DNA of 64,000 bases, from the NCBI GenBank assembly GCA_014529385.2, contig CM043944.1:59448268-59512267 (forward strand). Direction: 5' to 3'. Origin of the DNA: Adiantum capillus-veneris. Lineage: Eukaryota; Streptophyta; Polypodiopsida; Polypodiales; Pteridaceae. Made by a program: the position numbers and the translations under genes. Positions 23,424-34,189 of the stretch are shown here, in pieces (position 1 is the first letter of the stretch; every line of letters starts with the position of its first letter). Under the pieces are notes generated by a model. That model saw nothing but the letters and a program-made list of their open reading frames with translations, searched no databases and was not told where the DNA came from.

Positions 23424-26400
23424 TTATGAAACTCGATATACAATGGACAAGCCAAAATTTAGTTCATCGATTGTAGAGGGGTCTAGGTAAGGAAGCATAG
23501 TTATTTGTGGTGAAAGGCCAAAAGCTATGGAAATCCATGCTCTCAAAGCATCTAGGTTTCCAACAGAGGAGTGAAAGATATCATAGACCCATTTGTGCCA
23601 ATTTTGAACACACCCTCGACAACAGATGCCGATAAATATCCCTCGCCTTTGGAATGCTCTCCATGTACACCAACTCCTTACAGCTCCTTGGCAAGGCCAG
23701 AAGGCGATCCACCATAAACCCTGACACTTGAACCGCCACAACACGTCTGTCAATGCTGCTTCGGATTTGTGCCTCCAGTCTGAGAGTCATGTTGATGATG
23801 TGATCTTTATCGCAAAGAGAACAACGCAGTTGGCCTTCAACCTTCTTCACCTTTGGTGAGTCACAAACTGAGCACTGGGAATGCAAGAGAGCTCTATTGA
23901 ATTTGACAAAGTGCAAAGTCCCCACAAACTACAAAAAAAACAAACGTGTAAAGACCACTAAAGATGTCTTTATCTAGTTGACTACAAAGCATGCAAAGTC
24001 ACCTCTCTATTGTAGCCGAGAATCTCGCACTGTCTATGAAATGTTGTGGTCAATTCTTGTCTTAAGCGTGATCCTCGCACGGGGACCAAAGTTGTGACGT
24101 CTAGAACAGAAAATGTGCGCACCTTGCAACAAAGAGGCCAATATTCCTAGCCACAAACATAACAATGTCCTCCCTAGCCATATGGGCCATGACTTGATCA
24201 TAGTCATGCTTTCTAGAGTTGACAAAGCTCACCTACATATAACAAAAGGTTTGTCAACATCGAAAGAGAGGAGCATTGAAGCCAATGCTTCTGATACGTA
24301 CAACTGCTTTGTCATCTGGGATCGGGCCATTGGCAACAACCAAAATCCCCAAATGTAGTGCCAATTCTCTCATGGAAATAACGACTTTGCAAGACAACAA
24401 ATGCCAGTGTCGTCAAGGGCGGACGTCGGCTAGTAGTCTCAGAAATTGCAGAGTTAGCAAGAAATGTGCTTATCTTTGTCTTTATAGAAAGCTAAAGCAA
24501 TAGGGAATGGGTCACAAGGTCGAATGGTTGTCGATGCATCGACATGCAAGGAGAAAGAAGCTGAGCCAGCATCATTATGGTTTTTAGCCCTGACAAGAGG
24601 ACAATCAATCCTGACGAACAAGACGATCTTGAGCTCCTTGGTGTAGCTCTCAATGAAGGGATCCACAATGATGATCGTGATCGTGTCGGTGGAATCGGCA
24701 TCGACGATGTCGAACTTGAAGTAACGTGCATTTTTCTTTTTCCCAGGGGAGATGGAATGGTATGTGCCGTACCAATTCAAGATTTTTTCCTCTATGGAGA
24801 AAGGTTTACTACTCTCATCTATATCGCTAATCACAAATAGCAGCAAGGTTTCCTTGACTATCAGGCTTTTCCCTTTGTCCAGTAGCTTGCCATTGTCCAA
24901 GATATTGTGAGCAGCTGAAGATTGGCCAGCTTCAGAAAATGAGGCTGCAGCTTTGCTTCATTCGCGTGCTGGGCAAGGAAGTTGTTGTTGAGACAAAGAT
25001 GGTGCTTGTGCGCACTCCTCCCCTAGTGGAGAGCATCCTTTGCCTACAAAAAGAAAGAAGAGCACCATCTTAATGCAGCTCAACACTCAAGAGTGCATTG
25101 CAATAGAGAACATCACAGACATGCCAAGCCTGTTCCACAAAGAATGAATGTGCACGCTGGCCATACCTGCACTACTAGCGGGATGGCTAGCAGGGCTTCC
25201 TTGAAGCAAGGCACGCCTACACCTCTTCCCAGCTGCGGTTTCCTTGAAGCTCGGACTTGGGGGCAATTTAGCAAAGCTCGACAACACCAACTGCGATGAA
25301 CGTTTGTTTGCAGGACATGGAGGAGACTCAACGAACCTACGCACTTTGCAAGAGGACAAGAAAAGGAAGCATCCAATTAAGCGTAGCATTGACTAGTTGA
25401 GCAGAGCAAAGAGGACATTAAAAACATCCAACATGCTAGACATTCGGAAAAGACAAGGAAGAATGAGCTGTAGAAACGAAGCTGTTGAGAGGATCCGGAG
25501 AAGCTTGCGCCGGCGTGCCGAGATGCCAGGCGGAGAATCCCAAGTGACAAAAACCAAGGGCACTAGCTGACTGCCTGCTGCTGAAAAGTACAAGATAGTC
25601 AGAGCACAACCAAAACATGGGAGTGAGCATGGGCAATCCCGCATAACAGACCTTGTGCAAATGACCCTAAGCAGGAACCGTAACAAAAAACGCAGACTAA
25701 TGCTTTAGATTTGGCACATGGATAATATTCCTTGAAAAGACCTGCTGACAATGTTCTCGAGTGCATTGCACGTAAGCAGAAAGAAACCAGGATCAACAAT
25801 CAAAAAACAACAGTCACATCCAACATCTCGATTGCATCATCTGCAGAGCAGGGAAAAAACCAGCAGTGCAGGAGCTAGGACGACAACACCAACACAAGGC
25901 AATGTTCTCAAGTGCGTCGCACGCAAGCAGAAAGAAACCAGAACCAACAATCAAAAACCAACAATAGCATCACCTGTAGCAGCAACAAGGAAAAAACCAA
26001 CACCAGGAGCCAGGACGACAATACCAGCATAAGTCAGTGTTCTCGAGTGCATCGCATGGAAGCAGAAAGAAACAAGGACCAACAATAAAAAAGCAACAGT
26101 CATAGCCAACATCTCGATTGCATCATCTGCAACAGGGAAAAAACAGCACCACGGAGCTAGAACAACAATATAAGCATAAGACAATGTTCTTGAGTGCGTC
26201 GCACGCAAGCAAAAAGAAACCAGGACCAACAATAAAAAAACAACAATAGTGTAGAGCAAGTAATTCAATATCCAACATCTCGATTGCATCATCTGCAACA
26301 ACAGGGAAAAAATAGCACCACGGAGCTAGGACAACAATACGAGGATAAGACAATGTTCTCAAGTGCGTCGCACACAAGCAGAAAGAAACCAGGACCAGCA

Positions 26401-27185
26401 ATAAAAAAACAACAATAGTGTAGAGCAAGTAATTCAATATCCACCACAGGTAAGCATTGCAAGAGACATCTCAATTGCAAGAGACAGTCACAGCCAACAT
26501 CTCGATTCCATCATCTGCAACAGGGAAAAAACAGCACCACAGAGCTAGGACAACAATACGAGCATAAGACAATGTTCTCGAGTGCGTCGCAAGCAAGTAG
26601 AAAGAAACCAGGACCAGCAATAAAAAAACAACAATAGTGTAGAGCAAGTAATTCAATATCCACCACAGGTAAGCATTTCAAGAGACCATCGACGAGGCAA
26701 TGATCGAACATGCATTTAAGCTCAAAAACACGGTCAACACATGCCAAACTTAACCGCCAAGGGAGAATACAACCAGCTCAATTAGTAGTGCTCCTAATGC
26801 AACAGAAGCAAATGGAGCAACACTAGGCCACTGTAGGCAGGACCAACTGAAAAATGCAGCCAATGAAATGATGTCACTGCAACCGTCATGAGTACATCAC
26901 TTGTAAGCAAAACAAAAAGCAAGCACCAAGACCGGGAGAACAACACCAGCGCAGCAAACTTTTTTGAGTGCGTCGCTCGCAAGCAAGAAGAAACTAGGAA
27001 CAATAATGAAAAACAACACCAGCATAGAGCAAGTAAATCAATTGTCTCCATACATAAGCATACAAGAAAATGTTGACGAGCCAGAGAAACAAACCTCCAG
27101 AGAAGTCCATGCTCTCACCCTCGTTGGGTGAGGCATTGCTTGCACTCCCTTCACCACCACCATCAATGCCACCATCAGATGCCAT
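23424..27185 (-). pseudogene. RPA1-like single-strand DNA-binding protein gene, multi-exon
   Basis: Exon 1 starts at the ATG at 27185 (MASDGGIDGGGEGSASNASP) and ends at a GT donor at 27094. An exon ending at 25167 and one starting at 25043 flank an intron with GT and AG ends (25044-25166). The latter exon carries an OB-fold stretch (ARYFKFDIVDADSTDTITII, then FSLHVDASTTIRP), as in the RPA70 DNA-binding domains. A last exon (about 23935-23424) has SQCSVCDSPKVKK and LRCSLCDKDH, the Cys4 zinc finger of the C-terminal OB fold. An in-frame TGA near 24965 and a frameshift near 23600 break it. Exon limits between 24450 and 23940 are uncertain. Confidence 0.6.
25748..26700 (-). repeat. Degenerate minisatellite in RPA-like intron
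   Basis: Six units begin with a version of CAATGTTCTCGAGTGCGTCG at about 25750, 25899, 26035, 26182, 26351 and 26570, so unit lengths run from about 136 to 219 bases. A more diverged unit lies near 26957. The antisense frame stays open across several units and gives repeated hydrophobic peptides (VVFLLLVLVSFCLRATHSRT). The array sits between exon 1 and the next recognisable exon. Confidence 0.85.
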
Positions 27186-27660
27186 GATAAAGAGGATCTC
27201 CAAACAAATATTGATGCAACTACTTTAAGACACAAGACACAAACCCTCAAACTAATCTACAGCAGACGCTCATCAAATTTCAACTCAACTCCTCACAAGC
27301 GACAACAACTTCCTCAATAGCATTTGGTAGAAGAAAACATTGGCTTGCATATGGTGACTCAACTGATTTAAATTTGGAATTGCAGCATATCAGCACAGAC
27401 AAATTGAATAGCAAGAGAGAACCTTCCACCAAATAATGATAGGTCAAAGCTCAAACGTCAAAACAAAGATTGAGACTTACTAGCACATGTACAAAAGAAG
27501 GATAGAGAGAGAATCTTCCACTAGATAATGTAGCTCAAAAGCTCAAACATTAAAACAAATCTTCAGACTTGCTGCCACATCTATAAAAGCATGACACAAT
27601 ATAATGATAACCAGCTGAGCAAGGGCTTGTTACACTGCATTTTTCTCGCCTTTTTAGCCT

Positions 27661-27670
27661 CTTATATACG
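27661..27670 (-). promoter_or_regulatory. Candidate TATA box upstream of the RPA-like gene
   Basis: On the minus strand this reads CGTATATAAG, about 475 bases upstream of the exon 1 ATG at 27185. Position and motif suit a plant core promoter, but this is a motif match only. Confidence 0.3.
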
Positions 27671-27763
27671 CTACAATAAGCACATGAATTCTTCTAAGAA
27701 TTACATATCGCGTGCCTTTCAACACGTGCACTGAAGCATAAAGAACAACACGAGCAGTGCTCG

Positions 27764-27990
27764 TCACCTGAGCCTACACAACGACGCAGTTTCCTTCAAC
27801 AATCTTGAGAACCCCGCCTTTGGCATTAAACGAGCAGGACTGCATATCAAAACACCTCTTGGTGCCACGTCCTCACCACCTGAGCCTGCACAACAACGCC
27901 ATTGAATGCAGTTGCCTTCAACAATCTTGAAAACCCCGCGACATTGAACAAGCAAAGCTGCGTATCAAACACCTCTTGGTGCTATGGAAA
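27764..27990. repeat. Tandem duplication, two ~110-base copies
   Basis: The segment holding CCTTCAACAATCTTGAGAAC and CACCTCTTGGTGCCACG occurs at about 27764-27876 and again at 27884-27990 with substitutions and small indels. Around it (27186-28257) I see no gene; the flanks are AT-rich and hold only the TATA-like box at 27661. Confidence 0.75.
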
Positions 27991-28257
27991 GAGGAGCACG
28001 AAAAGAGCATACTTCTTGGAAGGATGGCACCCGCTGCATGCGCCACCTTCTCCGGTAGGATCAAGGAAAAAAGGGACGAGACTCGCCAAGAGCAACACGG
28101 AAAGGGGTTGCAGATTGTGTCAAATGAACCTTTAGAAAACCTAATAACATGTGGTAGCCATCCATCAACAATATCGAACGGCCTGAGCTTTGCAACAAGT
28201 TTGCACCTAAAACCCTATGGCCTTCCACAGGCCAAAAAAAGGTTTGTGGGCTTTAAG

Positions 28258-28284
28258 GAGCAATAGCGCCCGACGCTATTGCTC
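28258..28284. other. Perfect 11-bp inverted repeat with 5-base loop
   Basis: GAGCAATAGCG, loop CCCGA, then CGCTATTGCTC. It is the cleanest isolated hairpin in the window and lies just upstream of the element D region. It could be a structural end of a mobile element, but no CTRR follows on either side. Confidence 0.6.
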
Positions 28285-28306
28285 AAGGAAATCTTTTTAA
28301 GCAAGT

Positions 28307-28771
28307 TTGGGGAAAAAGAAGGAAAAGGGAAAAGAAGTGGAGGGCAGCGTTTTCGAGAGGGAGGTTTTTCTTTGGCTTAGAGGAGGAGGAGAGAATTGGA
28401 AAGTGAGAGAAGAAAAGGTTTTTTTTCATGCACTCAGTGATCAAAGCCGGAACAGAAGGCGAATCGCCGTGAAGCGGCTCGAAAGGGCACGTGCTCTGCA
28501 GGAGAAGAAGCTAGCAAGGGCTGCCAAGAGAAAAAAGCTACTGCCGAAGAGAAGCGGATGGTATAATTCACATCAAGGCATGTGCCGACAGATTCAAGTG
28601 ACAAGGGATGTGTGTGCCTTTCTGTGTGAAATAGTGATGGCCATGGTGCGACCTAGAGCAGATTGTACGGACCTTGTACATAGCTTTTTTCTTAGAAGCT
28701 ATCATTGCCAATTTTGTCTACATCTTTCCTCCCTTCCCCCTTTATTCTTTGCTCATCTCCAAGGTGTGTGA
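28307..28771 (+). CDS. Unrecognised basic ORF, doubtful
   Basis: A 154-codon frame (MGKKKEKGKEVEGSVFEREV...) with a Lys/Arg-rich middle (ARALQEKKLARAAKRKKLL). It matches no domain I know. It lies about 400 bases upstream of a gag remnant on the same strand and is as likely to be LTR or leader sequence of that element as a gene. The rest of the interval up to 29100 is GT-rich with no coding signal. Confidence 0.15.
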   Translation: MGKKKEKGKEVEGSVFEREVFLWLRGGGENWKVREEKVFFHALSDQSRNRRRIAVKRLERARALQEKKLARAAKRKKLLPKRSGWYNSHQGMCRQIQVTRDVCAFLCEIVMAMVRPRADCTDLVHSFFLRSYHCQFCLHLSSLPPLFFAHLQGV

Positions 28772-29149
28772 TGCCGGTGTGTGAGCGTGTGCGCCCCCCG
28801 GGCCCCCTATGTGTGTGATAGAGAAAGAGAGAGAGGTGTTGAGTTGTGGAAGAGCGAGAAGCAAGCAAGATTGGTGTGATCGCTCTTGCAACTGTGCAGA
28901 TCGTGTGTGCGTTGGGTGAAGTGTAGGCGAGGCCTTGCTAGTGTGAATTGTCTTTTTTTAAGGTGTTTTTGAGAGGACAGGGGTGTTGTGAATACCCTGA
29001 GTTGTATAGGGTCCATTGCGTGTGTGTTGGGTGTGTTCCCCATTCCCATTCTCCATCTTCTGGTGCCCCCACGGAGGAGCACGCTGATGCTCCTTTTTGA
29101 AGACGAAACAATGATTTTAGCGATGCCAAAGGTGTGTCCTTTGAAGAGA

Positions 29150-30075
29150 AGGTGCTGCTAGGGATAGCGTGGAAAGGCTTTCCAATTTTCAGAGGTGTTG
29201 AAGATACTGTAACCTGATTCCAAGACTACGAATTGTTTGTGTTGGAAAGTGGTTTGTCGAGAGAAGAAGATGCAGTATAGGTGTTTCCGCTCCTGGTTCA
29301 TGGTAAAGCGAGGCTATGGTTCGATGGCATGTGTGATGAGGAAAAGGTGGATTGTGAAGCCTTGGAATTGGCTTTTTGAAGCAAATTCATAGCGGATGTG
29401 CAGCTGGACGAGGTGAAGCAAAACTTGGATAGGTTAAAATAGAGCCTGGAAGGAGATTTTCAAGCATTTTTATGTGAGTTTGAGGTCCTTTGGGGAAGAT
29501 GATAAAGGTAACTTCTATTGAGAATGTTGGGCTTTTAAAATTGAGCAAGTTTTTGGATTGCATGCATGAAGAAGTAAGAGACAAGGTGGAGATTGATGGC
29601 CCGGTGTCATATGAAGAGGCGGTGGCTCTGGCGAAAGGGTGTACCAAGAAGATATTCAAGAAGCGGGAAGCTAGGCGGTGTTTGCCAAGTGGAGTGATGC
29701 CAAGGCAGTGTGATGATGTGGTAGGCGAGGCAAGGATGGTGCAAAGAGAAGTGCATGTGCAAGAGGAACCAAGGGTCCTATGGATGCAAAGAGACAGGAT
29801 GGTTCCTATGCCAAGAATGCCAGTTAGGGTTGTTCTAGTTGTGGAGGATGTCCAGGTAGTTCCAAATCGGGCAGAGGATGTACTGCCAAGCTCAAGTGTA
29901 GCTGTAGAAGCTCCATTGAAGGGTGGTAAAGGTTAAAGGGTGCAGTTTGCAAATAAGATCGAAACGATGAAGCTAGGGGAGATTCTCAAGCTTGAGATAG
30001 AGGATGAGGTTGAGCCAAGTGAAAGTAGCTCTATGGATGTTGACACAAGTTGGGATACCGAGTTGTCTCATTGAG
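29150..30075 (+). pseudogene. Ty3-type gag remnant (element D)
   Basis: A broken reading gives FPLLVHGKARLWFDGMCDEE, then KFIADVQLDEVKQNLDRL and GDFQAFLCEFEVLW, the pattern of the retrotransposon gag domain (PF03732 type). After a frameshift near 29490 it continues as LSKFLDCMHEEVRDKVEIDG, PVSYEEAVALAKGC and an Arg/Val-rich tail to VDTSWDTELSH at about 30075. Several stops lie in the first part. No zinc knuckle, protease or polymerase follows in the next 1.5 kb, so only gag survives. Confidence 0.7.
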
Positions 30076-31309
30076 GTATGATGAATTCGATCTCTTGCAT
30101 GTGAGTAGAGATGAAGTGAGCATGTGTGAAGAGTGGGGAGAAATGCAAACCAATATGTTCCGTGGAGACCAAGTGGAGGTGCCGAGCCTACAAGTGATGA
30201 TATGCAAGTAAAGGTTGATAGCGGGAAAAAAGAGCAGTGCAATCGGGTGGCCTCTGTACTCGTGCACACTCCACAAACCACGCCTCATGCAAACAAGCAA
30301 AGAACAAAACAAAGGGGGCACCACCCTAAATTAAGAGGTTTAGGGACCTCACACATAGTGCACATAGGCAAGTGAGACTTCTGGCATTATGATGGCATCA
30401 AAACATATGGCAAAACACATAGAAACGAAGCTTAGGGACCTTATGTAGCATATATATACACAAGACATCAGCTTAACAATACAACGGCATCTGATCATAC
30501 ATAACAAGGATATAGAGAAGCAAGCCAAGGATGGCATAACCCCTTGTCAAAAACAATCAACCCAGCAAGTAGGTATGATCCTACTAGCAACACATCAATA
30601 CCTTAGAGAATGATGGCGAGGATGGTGGCCATGGAGCATGAGAGAAGACTCCTTATTTAGGTTTTAGGGCTAGTAATGTAGCATACTAGAGGGAGAGAGA
30701 GAGAGGGAGAGAGAGTAGAGCTCCATCCATAGCTCCTCATTGTGAGCAATGTCGTTATAGCTTCGTTGCTTGGTGAAGTGGGTGAAGTGTTGGTTTTGAG
30801 TGAGAGAAGGCCTCCTTATATAGGTTTCTGAGAGGGTTTAGGATTAGGGATAAACATGCTTAAATCCGTTGATTGGGGTTACTTTTTGCTTAGGGTGGTC
30901 AATAGATTGAGGTCACCTGATATGTCACCATCAAGATATTCTCTAGAGTGATGTGAGAGGGGAGGGTAAATGCTGATTTTTCTGATTGTGACACATGGGG
31001 ATAAGGCCTTGACCAGCATTTAAGGTGGCTGTTGAAACCGGAGGTTCTGCACATGTCAGGGGGGGACCTGCGGGGGGGGGGGGGGGGGTGGCAGCTGGGT
31101 CCTCCTGAATATCAAATTCTCAAAAAATCCTCAACCATGGCTTCTTTTGACATGTGTTCTTTGAAAAAATCAGCATGTCTCTTTTCAACTCAAAAGTCTT
31201 TATCCTTGTTGACTCACCTTTACCATAAGATTTTCCCTTTTTCTCCTCCTGTAACTGCATTGTTGATGCCCAATCACTGCTTCTAGTAACGGTGAACTGT
31301 TACCTATCA
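30076..31309. other. Non-coding stretch with minus-strand TATA-like box and G17 tract
   Basis: No supportable gene. On the minus strand CCTATATAAGGAGG near 30815-30828 is a good core-promoter match. It is followed by a pyrimidine-rich stretch (30682-30720 on the plus strand is GA-rich) and an ATG near 30650, with no long frame after it; it may be an LTR promoter. A G17 homopolymer lies at 31072-31088. Confidence 0.35.
31072..31088 (+). repeat. Homopolymer tract of 17 G
   Basis: Seventeen consecutive G, preceded by GGGGGGACCTGC. The region could form a G-quadruplex, or its length could be an assembly error. Confidence 0.85.
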
Positions 31310-31470
31310 AATACTTATGGTGCAGTAAAAAATATTTACCATGGGCAAAAAAAGTTACTGTAGGTAAAAAGTGATTTGTATTTACCATGTAGGTGAAAAA
31401 TATTTAATGTAGGTAAAAAATATTTACTGTGGTAAAAAATATTTACTGCCGGTAAAAAAGTGAAAACGGA
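31310..31470. repeat. Degenerate short tandem repeat
   Basis: About seven imperfect copies of a unit near TTTACTGTAGGTAAAAAATA, some 20 bases each, with insertions. The unit is itself partly self-complementary (TTTAC...GTAAA). Confidence 0.65.
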
Positions 31471-31818
31471 GTATGCTGTGCTGTGAGTCCACACGAACAT
31501 CCTCGTGTAAATTTCACTAGAAATTCACACCTAGAATGGGCTATTCTGTAAGATATAGGTTGTAGGCATGCATAAGAGCTCGTTCCCACGTATCTTCTGT
31601 CCATGGAACTTTTTACTCTTTGGTGCTTGTGAAGTAGATTTTTCTTCTCTTTTGAGATCCCTTGGACTAGAGTATCCTCATCTCCCCAACAACTGACTGT
31701 GCCTTTATTGCATCTTCAGAAGGGGTCCTAAAAACCATGCATCAAAGGTGATGTACGGTGCCATGCTCATGGCCATATGGTTAAGGTTGCAGTGGAGTGT
31801 GCCATAGTGGCACAATAG

Positions 31819-32316
31819 GTGCAAAGCTTTTCCAGGAGGGATGGAGAAACCTTGCCTAAGGAAGAAAATGAGGATGATGCGGTAGAGAACGAGTTTCTCT
31901 CTTCCTTGATGGAGCATGATGTAGCAGTAGAAGAGATGCTTGAAGGGCAGGTAATTGAAGCCGACAGACAAGAGGTGTTGGTAGACCTTGAGGGGACAAT
32001 TGATGAGGGAGATCTTGATGATGCTGTAATTGAGTGCTTTGCAAGTGAGAAGGCAAACATGGAGCCAAAGGCGGAAGTGCTTCCAATGTTGCAAGTGAGC
32101 TCTGTGGCAGCGGGTGTGGATTCCTAGATTGTGTTCGAGATTTCTAAAGGGGTTTGTGAGTGGTGGTTGAAGGGGATGCTGATAGAAGTAACTGTACAGT
32201 GGGCTATTGGGCAGGTACAGGACTTGGTTGAGGAGGATCTTGTGCTATATGGTTGGGAGGGAGGGCCTATGTATCTCCGTGAAACATGCCAAATTATTCC
32301 CCAAGTCAAGCTATAG
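31819..32316 (+). pseudogene. Unrecognised acidic ORF with one stop
   Basis: A frame from ATG 31819 (MQSFSRRDGETLPKEENEDD) runs to GPMYLRETCQIIPQVKL at 32316, interrupted only by TAG at 32125. It is rich in Glu and Asp. It lies on the same strand as the gag remnant at 29150-30075 and could be a later part of that element, but I see no protease or polymerase motif. Family unknown. Confidence 0.25.
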
Positions 32317-32574
32317 ATAGCATTATCTTTACCCCGATATTGTCTATCCCATGGGTCTCCTATGATATGAGCTTGTGTGGTTTCAGGACCCAAAGCATCA
32401 TAGATGCTAGACTCTCGTCTAAATCTACAAATGTTTTGGTCAAAGTATATGCTCGTTTGGTCACAACATCAAAGCTTGATTTCGATGGAGGAGAATTTGG
32501 CTCTGAATAGATTTTGGGATTCACTCGGGTAATATCCTTCAGCTCTAGAGAGGATGGCTATAATAGATTATTTC

Positions 32575-33760
32575 CTATGAAATGAACCATCCTTTCTGAT
32601 CTATCACTAGACGCACTTCTATGAGCTGGTATGTGGGCCGTTCAAACACTGGTTGATCCTTTTTGTATAATTGCCCTTTTTGGCCTACATAGTGTGCATA
32701 TGAATTATGGGTGCCATACAATGCTAACATCTTTATGTTTGATGTGTCTCTTAGACTCGTGAATGATTGCACACTTGTGTCAGTGGATGCAAAATCATTT
32801 GCAAACTTAATAGTTTTTTCAACCTTTGGTGATATCTCAAAACCTTTACTAAATTCATGCAAGAATTTGTTGTTCAAAGAATCAATTTTAAGCTTTTCAG
32901 GTGCCTTTGCATCTTTATGCTGATTTTGTACTTGCAATGTTTTTTTTTATGCTTCTAATGGTAATGCAAAATCATCCGATTGCATTAAAAGTGACGAGTT
33001 AAATGCACTTACATCGAAATTTGCATTTCCAATTTTCTTTGTACCTTACTTGGCGATTGATATGTACCTGTTGTCTGGATTTCTTGGAAAATCTTCAAAA
33101 AAATGTCCACCTTTTCGTCCACAATCTGAGAAATATGCCATGACTGGTGGTATTTCAACTGGTTCTGTCATGTCAAGCTCTAGCTGAGAAGCTTCTGCTT
33201 CTATGCTTACCAAATTGTCGGCATCTTCTTTTAAAACACTGAGCATCAAGCTGTAGATTGCTGCATCTTGAACTTCGTACTGTCTTTGACTTGGTTCTCC
33301 AATTAGATTGTCTTCAATTGGTTGATCTGTTGGATCTTTCATTTTTGGTACTCGATTATAGATTTGACCACTGTATTCCATGTACAATGACCCTGATTGC
33401 ATATGCACTAACTGTATGTTTTACTGGCTTGTGCATATTTCTAGATAAACACTTGCCAATGGGTTGATTATCTGAACTTCTATCTGCACTTCATCTTGGA
33501 GCTTGCAATACTTGGCTCCACTGAAGTCTGTGAACATCTTGGAGTTCTCTAAATCTGGCTTTACTGTGATCAATAAGATCTTGGCTCCTGTGCTGCTTTT
33601 GCTGTTCATCAAGTATCTATGGCCTTTTGAATCTGTATACAAGACTTTATCTCCATTGTAGCCATAAGCTGTAAAATCTGCTTTGTTGCACTTGTACCTG
33701 TGTTACCACTGCTACTGGTTGCTCTGCCGTACATGAACTCTCAGTTCGAGATGATTCCAT
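32575..33760 (-). pseudogene. Unrecognised ORF of element E, in the place of gag
   Basis: The minus-strand reading starts at ATG 33760 (MESSRTESSCTAEQPVAVV). After a frameshift it continues through LYTDSKGHRYLMNSKSS, KMFTDFSGAKYCKLQDEVQI, then a stop, QSGSLYMEYSGQIYNRVPKM, LELDMTEPVEIPPVMAYFSD and, after further stops, THNSYAHYVGQKGQLYKK to QKGWFIS at 32575. About 390 codons in all. No zinc knuckle or known capsid motif is visible. Its position after the primer site and leader suggests gag or an extra ORF like those of the Tat/Ogre group, but this is inference. Confidence 0.45.
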
Positions 33761-34189
33761 GTTGACTGGTTCTATAAAAACTGTCTCCTAATAGATTTTG
33801 GTATTGATTAGCAAAAAACTTTCTGCTCGGGTTTGATAAGATTGCTTTTGCCAAAGTATTTCTGGCAGTTGATTTCTCTTAGACTCACAAGAGTTGATTA
33901 ACTCTAGCTCGAAAGTGTCAGAATTGATTGCAGCCTTTGAAACGATGAAAATCTAGGCCTTGAATAACCTAACCTACAGATTAGATTGTTTTCCATTTTT
34001 TCCACTTGACTTGAATTCAGCTCTTGTCAAGCTCCCAATTCTTTGCCTGCAACCTGGTTCTTCAATCTGAGCTAAGTGAGTCAGCAATTGAGATTTCCAA
34101 ATTCTATCCTTATAAGGAGCTAAAGGACTAATCTGCAACTTGAAACTGAGTTAACAGGTACCAATTTGGATCCGATGGAACCCAAAATT

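Noticed and set aside
25951-26747. Hydrophobic minus-strand ORFs resembling membrane segments
   Set aside because: They are the translation of a tandem repeat in an intron, repeated in step with the repeat units.
31072-31088. G17 tract as a functional G-quadruplex
   Set aside because: There is no second G block arrangement or promoter context to support it, and homopolymer length may be an assembly error.
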